The notes below the pieces were generated by a model. The model was not told where the DNA came from. It searched no databases and saw only the letters and a program-made list of their open reading frames with translations. Shown here piece after piece: positions 24,280 through 35,200 of a stretch of 64,000 nucleotides of DNA. Position numbers and translations under genes: made by a program. The stretch is from the NCBI RefSeq assembly GCF_020921035.1, contig NC_063155.1, positions 9,285,001-9,349,000 on the forward strand. Direction: 5' to 3'. Positions within the stretch are counted from its first letter, which is position 1. Every line of letters starts with the position of its first letter. This stretch comes from Rhodamnia argentea (taxonomy: Eukaryota > Streptophyta > Magnoliopsida > Myrtales > Myrtaceae).

Positions 24280-26875
24280 ACCCTGACAAAAAAATCAGAA
24301 CAAAGATCACATACATGTGAGCCCATTTTAAGAAGATCTAGTAGAAAATCTAAATATGCATGGAGGTATTCTCCGTCATTGCATTATTCGCTCTTAATTG
24401 AGGTTAGCGAACCAGAAATTTTTTTATTCTTTAGAAACAGTGCAGGTTAAAGATTTTGTTAAGTGAAAGTTAGAATTGTAGGAAGAGTTGAATTCACTTG
24501 AGAAGATCAGAACTTGAGTGTTAACTCGATTACCAGATGGGAAGAAGGCATTGCAGAACAAGTGAGTATATCCTGTCAAAGAAGAACTTGATGGCAATAA
24601 AAGTTACAAAGCAAGATTAGTAATAAAAGTTTTCAGAAAAAGAAATGAATTGATTTTACGGAGATTTTCTCTCCAGTTGTGAATTTGACTTCTATCTAAA
24701 TATTGTTGAGTATTGTTGCTACTAAGAATTTACATCTAGAGCAATTAGATGTAAAGATTGCATTACTATAACGTAAAAGAGGGTATCTACATAGTACAAC
24801 CATAAGGTTTTTAGGTTCCTCCAAAAGAAAATTATGCTTGCGAGCTGAAGATTAGCCTATTGCACTTGAAATAGGATCTTAAACAGTGGTACAATCAATT
24901 TGAGACGCTTTTCTGCGGTAACAAGTTCACTAGAAGTAAATTGAATCACTGTTGTTACTTCAAGAAATTTGATGATTGCTATGTTATTTTGCTGTTGTAT
25001 GTGGATGATATGCTCATTGCATAATCTAGCATGAGGAAGATCAACATACCGAAGCAGCAATTGTCAAAAGAGTTTGAGATGAAGGACTTGGGAGCACAGA
25101 ATCAGATTCTTGGGATGAGGACCATGCGAGATTGATTCAAATGAATTCTAAAATTATCTCAAAAAAATATACTGAGTAGGTGTTGGACAAATTCGAAGTT
25201 CAGAATAAATCCTTTAGGATGCCGCTTCAAATTCTCAAAGAACCCAAAGATAGACTAAGAGCGGAAGTATACGGCTCAAGTGCCTTATTAGCAGCATGAT
25301 GTATGATATGTTGTGTACTAGACTAGACATAACTCAGTAGTGGGAGTTGTGAGCATATACATGGCTATTTTCCGAATAAAGCATTGTGAAACTGTAAATT
25401 GACTATTAAGATACCCGAGAGGCACTTCGGATATGCCATAATGTTCTATTAAAATTGATGTAGCTTTGCAAGGCTTCATGAATGTACATCTTGGGGAAAG
25501 ATTACCAACAAAGTCCTAAGATGATTGCAATTGTGCCAATTCAGTCATAAATTTTCTTTTTTTTGTCAATTTAGTTTATCCGACCAACTTTAGGCCACAT
25601 TGACATGAAAGTCGATCGGCTTTAACGTGGCAACTTTTAATAATATTTTAATATTGTTTAATATTTTTTGGAACTATTTTTTTTTTTTTTTTCTCCTTCT
25701 TCCTCCAGAAGAAGAAGAAGAAGAAGAAGAGAGGGTTGGCAAGGGTTGAGACCTCGCTTTCATCGGGCGAGGTAGGCTTGGCCTCACCAGCCCTTCCTCT
25801 ATTCAGTCGTTGGATCGACGATTTCGGTTAGAGGAGGAAGAAGAAGAAAAAAAAAAAAAGTAGATTAAAAATTGCCACGTCAATGCCGGCAGCGCCGCAT
25901 CAACGCCGGTCTACGTCCACATCGGTGCTAGCCGGCAAAAGCTGGATGAACTAAATTGGAATAAATGTAAAAGGTTTAGGCTTGAATTGGCACAAACACA
26001 AAAGGTTTAATACTAAATTGGGCAAAAAAAAAAAATTAGGACTAGATTGCACAATTACAATATGTTTAGGATGTTTTTTTGATAATTTTCCCTAGATCTT
26101 GGTGGTAACTTAGATAATAAGAAGAGCACCTTGGGTTATGTTTTTACCTTAAGTGGTACTGCAATCAATTGGATGTGTACACTTCAGAAGTATGTCTTTT
26201 GCAACCACTGAAGTAGAATATGTTGCTATATCTAAAGCTAGCAATGAGATGATTTGGTTGAAAAATCTTCTAAATGAGGTAGGCAAGGGGTAGGACAACA
26301 TTGTTTTTTTTTTTTTTAGCTATAGTTAGAGTGTTATTTGTCTTGCAAAGAATTCGGTATTTCACTCAAGGACAAATCACATTGAATTGAAGTAGCATCA
26401 TATTCGCCAGTTGATAAATGATCCCATCGAAGAAGATTCTTGGTGTAGAAAATCTAGCATATATGTCAACAAATGTTGTCACCACTGAGAAATTAAGGTT
26501 GTGCATTGCCTCATTTGGACTCCATGGTTAGTGGCGAGGGGGCCGCCGCACTAAGATAATTTGGGTTGCAAAAACGAATGAAGACTATGAAAAACTATTG
26601 TTGTTTTGAAGATAAGCCTTGGCAAATGATGGAGTTGTGGAGTTTGATAGAGGAAAGTACTATTAAAGCTCAGAGCGTTTACTCCTAACGGCATACATGT
26701 AGTTTTTATGTTAAAAGTCAAGAATAGAGCTTTTCTACCGCTGCTAATGGCATACATGTAATTTTCATCATAAGTATAGTATGCCCTAGCTTCCTACTAT
26801 AAATTGGAGCAACATCTTTTGCGTGTAACCATGAAATTTGTAACTTTGATACTACTACTGATAGTGAAGTAATAT
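24280..26875 (+). mobile_element. Broken Ty1/copia retrotransposon fossil (RT, RNase H, possible 3' LTR)
   Basis: A degraded 3' part of a Ty1/copia element. The reverse transcriptase active-site core YVDDML can be read near 24990-25020, and an RNase H region follows, split by a 599-bp MITE at 25494-26092. The final part (about 26530-26875) is LTR-like, with a TATA-type box near 26800. No 5' LTR or gag region was recognised. It is broken at many points (roughly ten or more), so it is a fossil of considerable age. Borders are approximate. Confidence 0.75.
25494..26092. mobile_element. MULE-like MITE copy 2, inserted in the copia remnant
   Basis: 599 bp with ends GGGAAAGATTACCAACAAAG and GATAATTTTCCC. 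It is flanked by the 9-bp near-duplications TACATCTTG (25485-25493) and TAGATCTTG (26093-26101). Its ends match the element at 3685-4099. The centre has a GAAGAA microsatellite and a GC-rich core (GGGCGAGGTAGGCTTGGCC near 25764). Confidence 0.82.
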
Positions 26876-26909
26876 CTTTTGCATGTCTCCTTTTTCTATT
26901 TTTTTTTTC

Positions 26910-27215
26910 TCTTTAAAGATTCGCGTTCTTAACACTAATGACTCCAACATAACCAACCACGTAACTTTAGACAAGGGTTTCCGAAACAAACTTCGAAATA
27001 ACTCGAACATTTCCTTTTTGGTTTGTATTGGCGGCTTCAACTTGGATATGCATTCCCTTGTCTTCTTCCCTTCAAAGGTTCGCGTTTCTAATACAAATGA
27101 CTCCGACATAATCAATCACGTATTTTGACCCCCCCCCCCCCCCCAAAAAAAAAAATCAATCAGTCATGCATACTTTCGACTAGGGTTTTCCGGAACAAAT
27201 TTTGAAAATTTCAGG
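26910..27215 (+). repeat. Diverged tandem repeat of about 150 bp with a C16A11 tract
   Basis: Two copies share TTCGCGTT, TAACACTAATGACTCC-like and ATAACCAACCACGTA-like blocks followed by an AGGGTTTCCGAAACAAA-like block (26915-27010 and 27068-27215). The second copy is interrupted at 27129-27155 by 16 C directly followed by 11 A. Confidence 0.7.
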
Positions 27216-27585
27216 TGAACGACTACGGAAAATTCCAGTTTTGTAGCCTGCGGAATCTGGGTCTCTTTCAGCACAACAGCCGTCTCAAAGGTACCTGCTC
27301 AAGGCCTAAGGCTTGTCATTATCCTTGCATTAGCTTTTCTGTCCAGCAGCCGCCTTGCACCAACCCTACAGCCGAAGTTCTTTTCTGAGCATCTGTTGTG
27401 TCTTTGGTCAAATGTCTCTGGATGGTTCCAGATATGCTGATGCAACAGCACACGGTTCACGCTCCATTTCATCCGTTGAAAATGTTTCCGGGGGCCCCAG
27501 TTCAGACTTCAGATCCAGGGGAAGCTGCAGACAAGAAGCAGCTTCCAATTCAGACAGACGGAACAGCCCATTAACGTCGTAAGGA
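27215..27585 (+). pseudogene. Exon-like fragment of unknown origin
   Basis: GC-richer than its surroundings. It begins just after a good acceptor (TTTTGAAAATTTCAG) and contains open stretches in more than one frame, for example QMSLDGSRYADATAHGSR and KMFPGAPVQTSDPGEAADK. No family was recognised and no single frame crosses the whole segment. It may be the remnant of a host gene or of a captured exon. Low confidence. Confidence 0.25.
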
Positions 27586-28122
27586 GGAATAATTTGACTT
27601 TTCGAATGAAGAAATTTGCTCTTCCGGGACGTGTCCTGATATTTAGGCCCGTTAACTTTATAAGGTGTATAATTTCGAACGTGAGTGCTGAATTTTAAAA
27701 ACTTCACTCAGAACTAATTTCAAGTGACATAACACTTATGTGAACTATTTAAAAAGTTAATGACACTTAAAAAATGATCGATTGAAAAGTCATATGACAC
27801 TCATGCGTTCGAGAAAAAAGTTATGACCTCCCAATTGAGCATCGTACGTTAACTATAACACTTAAGTAATGAAAAAAGAAAACAAAAGAAAATGAATCGG
27901 CTAGTCGGGTATATTTTTCACTTGTGGTGGTGTCATTTTTCTCTTTTGGAAAGCATCTGCGTGGTTCTTGTGGTGTCAGATGATGGAAGGTGGAGGGGGG
28001 GCATACGTTTGTTGACTTTTCTTCCTTCTCGCCACGCGCCTGGAGTTTAGCTCTCCACTTTGACGCCAACTCTCTACGACTTCCCATTCGTTTCTTGAAA
28101 TCGTAGCTTTCTAGGACTCTCT

Positions 28123-28129
28123 TATATAA
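28123..28129 (+). promoter_or_regulatory. TATA box of the small-protein gene
   Basis: TATATAA within CTCTTATATAACGC, about 150 bp before the ATG at 28277. A CT-rich leader lies between (about 28200-28225), as is common in plant 5' UTRs. Confidence 0.55.
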
Positions 28130-28276
28130 CGCAGTGTCAGCTTAACCAATCTCTCACCTATCTCATTCTAACAAAAAAAAAGAGGTTCGTGGAGTCCGAG
28201 CTTCTTCTCTCTCTCTTTCTGAAGAGTTACAGATCTTGAGATCCTCTCCGGGAAGGGGTTTTAATTTTCGACGAGC

Positions 28277-28537
28277 ATGGACGGGCGCGAATCGTACGGC
28301 ACGTCGTGGGCGGACCAGTGGGACAACAGCCCGGACCCGGCTCCTCTGGCAGAGAGCAACAAGAAGAAGAGCCTCACGAGCGGCATCGCGACGGCCAAGT
28401 ACAAGGAGAAGATGGGGGAAGGGCTCGTCAAGACCAAGACCGCCGCGTCGCACGGCGTCAAGAAGGTCAAGGAAGGAACCACCGTCGGCATCCAGTGGAT
28501 CAAGGACAAGTACCACAAGACCACCCACAAGAACTAA
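28277..28537 (+). CDS. Small basic conserved plant protein, function unknown (86 aa)
   Basis: A single exon of 86 residues with strong coding character: GC-rich codons within AT-rich flanks, a TATA box 150 bp upstream and a CT-rich leader. The N-terminus YGTSWADQWD is followed by a proline stretch, then a lysine-rich segment (KYKEKMGEGLVKTKTAASHG, VKKVKEGTTVGIQWIKDKYH). I recall similar small proteins, with SWADQWD at the front and GIxWIKDKY at the end, across land plants, but know no tested function. It has no signal peptide or membrane segment. The repeated lysines and glycines suggest a soluble, perhaps partly disordered, nucleic-acid- or protein-binding peptide; that is inference. Confidence 0.85.
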   Translation: MDGRESYGTSWADQWDNSPDPAPLAESNKKKSLTSGIATAKYKEKMGEGLVKTKTAASHGVKKVKEGTTVGIQWIKDKYHKTTHKN

Positions 28538-29821
28538 ACTAACATGGCTTCAGCTCTTTTCGGTTCTTTTCGGTTCTTTTCGATTCTTTCCTTCATCTGT
28601 ATAAAATATAGGAACATATGCGCGCTTGCATGTGACTGTTGTATGATATGGGCTTGACGATCCTTCCCCTCTTCGGATTTCTAGTGGATTATATAGTTCC
28701 CTTTCTTTCGAATCATATCACGAGTTCCCGTATTGATAGAATCGGTTCGAATCTGTCAGATGATGTGCATGGCATGTCTCTATATCTTTCGGCAGGGACT
28801 GCGAAATCTGTTGATATGCATGTGTCAGAGAATTGGTGCGGTATGAAGCGTAACGGCTAATATATCGTATAGAGTGAATGATGTGTTCGATTGAATATGT
28901 TGACGAGCTCGAACTTAAACTTCTTTTCGATCTCCTCCATCGATGAAGATAATCCATGTTCAAAGATGGATTTGCTCGCATGCTTTGGAATTCTAGTTTT
29001 GGCAGAGATGAGAGAGTCTTCAACTGCCCGAGAGAAAAGCAAAGTCTGCTGACGTCAGATGCTTGAAATGATCACAATCTTCGTCTTGGTCAAATGAGGC
29101 GTGCACAGAAGGAATGGATCACAGGTCTTTATTTTTTAACGTAAAATTAACAGTCTTATTTAGACAAAAAAAAAAAGAATTAATTAAAAATTATTATGGG
29201 ATTTAGTTTTTTAAGAATTTATAGCTCATAAAATACTTTCATTCTCACCGCCATTCAAAAACTGTTGTACTAGTAAAATCCCGATTTTTAATCTTCACAG
29301 GATCGTGAAATTCAGCCCAGAGAAGGAATTACCGTTCCACCTACCACGTTAATACATGGATGCTTGTTTATTGGTATTCGTTGGGCTTAAGCCTAACCAT
29401 TCATCATGTCGAGGGGTTGAAGTACTACTTGCACCCGAAAATGATCAACTTTTACTGTGGACAAACGACGGGTTCGATCAGCGATAACAACGATCGATCG
29501 AAGCTAATTCGCTGACCGCTGGCTAGTAGCCGACATATCGAGAGCTATCAGATGACTGAGCTTCATTAACTGATGGAGCTTCTCGACAACCTAACTCCGG
29601 GACTTTTGCTAAGTATTGAAGGATAAGGAGGATGTCGATTTTAGCTAGAGCAATATTAGAGTATTACGCCGAGCAATATCAGATGACGGGTTGACTTTAC
29701 GTCCCAACATTCACATTTTTCTTTCATTTAGCTATAAAAGGCGTACATTTGCTTCGTGAGTAAAACAAGTTCTCATCTCTTTAAATCAATACCCATTAAA
29801 ATCGTATTACCGAAAAATCAA

Positions 29822-30175
29822 GGGCATAATAACACATAAGCTCCGAAACTTTGGTCTCATTTGCAATATTCTCCTCTGACTTTGACTTTGTGCAATGTGG
29901 TCGCTAAACTTTGATCCATTATGCAATGTTGTCTCTTGACTTTCTATTTGTTTGATGTGATCCCTGAGTTATTGGCAAATGATAAATCTAGTCTTTTCAT
30001 TTGCATCATTCTTGCATAATTCATGGACTAAATAGAATATTTATCAATAGTTTATGGACCACGTTGAACAAATTAAAATTCGAGTGACGGCATTGCACGT
30101 TGGGTAAAAGTTCAGAGACCATGTTGACAAAATTAAAAATTCAAAGATGATATTGTATATTATGTCGAAGCTTAT
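29822..30175. repeat. Inverted-repeat element with GCAATGTGG-type words
   Basis: The left half (AAACTTTGGTCTCATTTGCA, TGCAATGTGGTCGCTAAAC) and the right half (GCATTGCACGTTGG, AGTTCAGAGACCATGTTGA) are diverged complements, giving a long imperfect hairpin. Non-coding; borders are approximate. Probably a MITE of another family. Confidence 0.55.
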
Positions 30176-30548
30176 CAAATATTTATGTCGTTTTTTTTTG
30201 AAAAAAAAATATCATACAATTTGTTTTATTTTTTTTTTAATTTGTTTCAGTTTCGGATACTATGATATGATCGGTGGAGTGATTGCTTTTCATGTTGGAA
30301 TTCATGGGAGAATACATTTTTTTAAGGGTATATCTACATTCTCTACTACAAATAGTACTACGCTCTTGATAGTGAAATATCGATTGCTTGTTGAACCCTG
30401 TGAATCGCGTGAAAGTAGGATACTCCAAATTCGGAGATCCAAAAGTTCTATAAAACGTTCTTGGTAGGGAAAAAATGTGAATAGGCGTAGGGCCACAAAA
30501 AGAGATATATATTATATATATATATTGAAAAAGGAGAGAAGAGAAAAG

Positions 30549-30657
<109 letters not shown>

Positions 30658-31354
30658 TATATTATTTTTGCAAATAATGTATTAACCAAAAAGTTTGACC
30701 GGGGGTGTTTTCCTTACTCAGGTGTACGTGCAATTACCGAGCTAGTCCGTTTGATGTATTTTCTTTTAGAAATTTTCGGCTTCTTGCTTTTGTTTTATAA
30801 AATTTCTCCAAAGTGTTTGAGTGGAAAATTATGTAGGTTTTGAAAGTGGTATGCTATTTTTTTTAATTTTTTTTTTAAAGTGGTATGCTATTTCATATGT
30901 CAACATTGAAAGATTTAAGAAAGTTTGATGTGATCCATGCTAAATAATAGGCAAATATAAGCATTCCAAAAAAAAAATTATAAAATGAAGCAGAAAAACT
31001 GAAGTTAATACCATAAAAAAATCCAAATTGATACACCTGCGATAAATTTACCTCAAATATTTTTTTTACTATAAAAACCCCTCCAAATTGGTATACTCGT
31101 GACGAATTTATCCCAAATTGATATACTCGTGACAAAGTTACTTTCCAAAAAAAAATAAGAAGGAAAAATCCCTCTTTGACACGGACTAGTGAGTAACAAT
31201 CATGAATTTTGGAGAAATTATTCAATGCACTTGGTATACAAACTAATTTTGAATTTAGACTATTCGCACAAAGAATTTGCCATAATTGGTGTCGACTATG
31301 TTTACCATATTAAATATTTCTTCATAGAAATATCTACTTTTTGTATATTTTACG

Positions 31355-31994
31355 GGGAAAAATTCAAAAAAGGGCTCGAAGTCCTCATGTTTTCTCAAAT
31401 AAGAACCCCAAGTTAACATTGTTTCAAAAAATGGCCCGAAGTCCTCATGTTTTCTCAAATAAGAGCCTCAAGTGAACACTGTTTCAAATAAGGGCTTGAA
31501 ATGACCATAAAATCTCAAAAAATAGCCTGATTTAAGGGTATTTTAGCCTTAAGGCGACCCCCCCACCAGCGACGCGGTGACGACCGGCGACCCTTGATGC
31601 GGGCGGGGACCGCCGGCCCTCACCTAGATCCGGGAGAGGGCCAAAGGCCCTCACCTCTAACCAATGGGGTCGTCGGCGACCCCGTCGGCCTCGCCGCCGC
31701 CCGACCCCCCCCCACCAGCGGTGGGCCGGCGGCCACGGGCGGGAGGGGCAGCCCTCTCGCCTGTGCATGGCCTTTTTTTTTAATCAGGAAAAAGAAAAAA
31801 AATTAATAAAAAAATTAAAATGTGAAATGACGAAAACGCTCTTTAGGCCAGCCCCTTTTTGAAACATTATGACCACTTTGGACCCTTAATTGAAACGTAC
31901 CATGTCACTTTGGGCCCTTATTTGAAACATAATTCACTTTAAGCCCTTATTTGAAAAAATAAGAGGACTTCAGGCCTTTTTTTGGATTTTTTCC
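31355..31994. mobile_element. MULE-like MITE with GC-rich core (copy 2 of the AAGTCCTC family)
   Basis: 640 bp with inverted ends GGGAAAAATTC and GGATTTTTTCC. Near-perfect 9-bp flanks are TATTTTACG (31346-31354) and TATTTTATG (31995-32003). The outer ~200 bp on each side repeat the phrase CAAATAAGGGC...GAAGT several times. The core (about 31555-31760) is very GC-rich and palindromic, with words such as GGGAGAGGGCCAAAGGCCC. No protein is encoded. Confidence 0.8.
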
Positions 31995-32298
31995 TATTTT
32001 ATGCAAAAGTGAAGTAATATCCTTTTTGCAGCATAACAAAAACATAATTCTCTCTACCCTCCCAAAAAAACAGAAAAAGAAAAACCTTTTCGACAGGCCA
32101 CGGAATAAATATTAAGACGTGAGATTCACCTGTCCGATAATTTCATCCTCGGTTTCGAAGATAGAAACAGTTTGAAATTGCTTCCGAGGGCAGACGCTTC
32201 CAGGATCAGGGGAAAAAAAAAGGAGCAAACTTTACAAGAGAGTGAGATCGAGTGAGGGGAGTGTGAAGCAAGCAAGCAAGCAAGGAAGAGGCGAAGAA

Positions 32299-35200
32299 AT
32301 GGCGATCCGCGTCCCGCATCGTCTGCTGTTCATCGATGGCGAGTGGAGGGAACCCGTCCTTAAGAAGCGCATCCCCATCGTCAACCCTTCCTCCGAGGAA
32401 ACCATCGGTCTCTTTCTTTCCCTCTCCGCTTCTTGCTAAAGCGGTTTGCTTTGAAGTTGGCATCCGCCGACTTGAATCTCGCTCGTCGTATTCCGTTTCT
32501 TGATTTGACCCCGTTTGTGGTGCTGTGCTGGAGCATGCGCTGGTTCTTTAAAATGTGCTGAGAAAGCAACTGGGTAGTTTGTCAACGAGGTGTTTTGATC
32601 ACCGAGCCGATTGATCGGGTTTAGTGCACGCCGATCACTGTGAAAGCTTTGAGCTTTAAGTTTTTATGTAGGTTGATGATGGTCTACGTAATTCGACCAG
32701 TCAACTTGAATGTTGAGTAGATATTTGTCGGACAGTGCTTCTTTGTAGAATCTTAGATCTGGAACTTGTTTATTGTAAGTAGGGGATATACCGGCTGCCA
32801 CTGCTGAAGATGTGGAGATTGCTGTGGGTGCTGCTAGGAGAGCCCTTACTAGGAACAAAGGGAATGGCTGGGCATCGGCATCGGGGGCTGTACGTGCCAA
32901 GTATTTGCGCGCTATTGCTGCTAAGGTGCGGGTTGTGAACGTTGCTCAAGCCATTGTTGAAACATTTTAAATATGAAGCTACATATCCAGCAGACTATTT
33001 AAGTACCCTTGTATTTCTTTATTCTATCGAAGTAGGAAATTCTTACTGGTAAAAAAAAAAAAAAGTAGGAGCTTATGTACGCCAATCCATCCAGGCCCCT
33101 CATTGTCTACTCATTTCCATCGAATTTCTGTGCTATAACTTAGGGAAAACATGTGAGTTCTTGCACGTCGATTTGTTTTATCATGAAGCTTATATATTCT
33201 TCTAAGTGCTTTGGTATGTCAAGGGTGATCTTGTGAAGTCCTTTGTCTTCTCACTCATTTTCCATGGAAACTTCTTTTATCTTTGCCATGCAGATCACAG
33301 AGAGAAAGTCCGAACTGGCAAAACTCGAGGCAATTGACTGTGGAAAACCTCTGGAAGAAGCAGCATGGGACATGGTCTTGTAACTTACAGGATTGTGCAA
33401 CGTTTTATTTTGTTGCCATATAATTCACTAATATAGTTGCTCATTCCATCCAGGACGATGTAGCTGGCTGTTTTGAGTACTACGCAGATCTTGCTGAAGG
33501 TTTGGATGCTAAGCAAAAGGCTCCCGTCTCTCTTCCTATGGAGTCATTTAAGAGTTACGTTCTCAAGGAACCAATTGGAGTCGTTGCGTTAATTACTCCA
33601 TGGTAATGGTGATTTATTTTGCTGACCAGATGTGGCACCTGGATATATCATGACTTTTTTTTCTAACCATTAGATATGATGGATTGGATCAACACTTTAT
33701 TAACAGCCTGTAGCAACTAAACGATGGCCTGTGGTTTTTGTGGGACTCTCATCTGCTAATGTTATACTTCACCGTTTCGTTAGCAACATTAGTTTTTGTG
33801 TTATTTGGGAGATGATTACTTTGATTTTTGCTCTTATCATTCAACAGCCTTCCTTGATGGAGTAAGAATGATAATGTTCTTGTTTTGTGACTTGATGAAT
33901 CTCGTGCAATGAAGGAACTACCCTCTTTTGATGGCTACTTGGAAAGTAGCTCCTGCTCTAGCTGCTGGTTGTACCGCGATACTGAAGCCGTCTGAGTTGG
34001 CATCTGTGTATGTGTTAATTTTCACTTGCATCATTAACTCAATTAACGCATTTTCCTTATTGATTCTTTAATGCACCTGAGTGTGTTCTTGAAACTACAG
34101 GACATGCTTGGAGCTCGCTGAAGTTTGTAGGGAGGTGGGTCTTCCTCCTGGTGTCCTCAATATTCTGACTGGACTTGGCCCTGAAGCTGGAGCTCCTTTG
34201 GCATCACATCCCCAAGTTGACAAGGTCTGTATTCTCCCATCGTCTCTTCTTGAGACATTTTTGTGAAGTTTCCTCTAACACGTTCTGCAGTGCTTTGTTT
34301 TTGTTTTTACATATATGACCATATGTGTATACCCCACCTCAGCTGCTAATTCTCTTGGCCCTTGTCAACAGATTGCATTTACAGGAAGCTCAGCTACAGG
34401 GAGCAAGGTTATGACTGCCGCTGCTCAACATATCAAGGTGCAGCTTTTTTTTTTTTTTTTTTTTGGTCTTTGTTGAATTCAACAAAAGTCTTCGTGTGAG
34501 AATAACCTTTCTGGCATGTGTGTATTATGATCTCACAGCCTGTTTCGCTGGAACTTGGTGGAAAAAGCCCCATTGTTGTGTTTGAGGATGTTGATCTTGA
34601 TAAAGGTTGGTGCATTCTGAAGCATATACCCCTCAATAAGACTGATGTGATTGCTATTTTCCTTCAGAAATTAGTTGCGATGGTACATTCATTCTTGGGT
34701 GATTTCTATGTGAACAAGCTTGATTATGTATGCAATGTTGCTGACAATAGGCCTTACTACTTGTGATTCAAACAGCTGCTGAATGGACACTTTTTGGATG
34801 CTTTTGGACGAATGGTCAAATTTGTAGTGCTACATCCAGACTTATTGTGCATGTAAGTTATAATTGTATGTTATCTTTACCTCAGCATTTGCAAGGTCAT
34901 TTTGTACGTGTTTCTTTTATTTCCTACCTCTGGCACTGTCAGTTGGTAAAACTTCTGGATTTATTTTACTTCTTTCTGCCTTATCGTGCATGTGGTTGCA
35001 TTCCTGAATTAGCATGAAAGATATCATGCGTTGACTTGGAGATACATATGTAATGGGAAAAGAAAAGGGAAATACAGTGGGAATATTTTTTGTTGTTATT
35101 TGCAGATTCAGGAGCTTTTTATCCGTTTATTGGGAGAAGTTGTGAATTGGAGTCATTCATAAGAACATGGAGGTGGAACTAATGTTGAATCAACTGTCTG

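Larger units (their letters stand above)
22792..28276. other. Repeat-rich intergenic region between NAGLU and the small-protein gene
   Basis: Contents in order: probable NAGLU 3' UTR (to about 23100), a LINE tail (23410-24226), a degraded copia remnant (about 24280-26875) with a MITE inside it (25494-26092), a tandem repeat with a C16A11 junction (26910-27215), an exon-like fragment (27215-27585) and, near 28123, the TATA box of the next gene. No intact gene was found. Confidence 0.7.
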
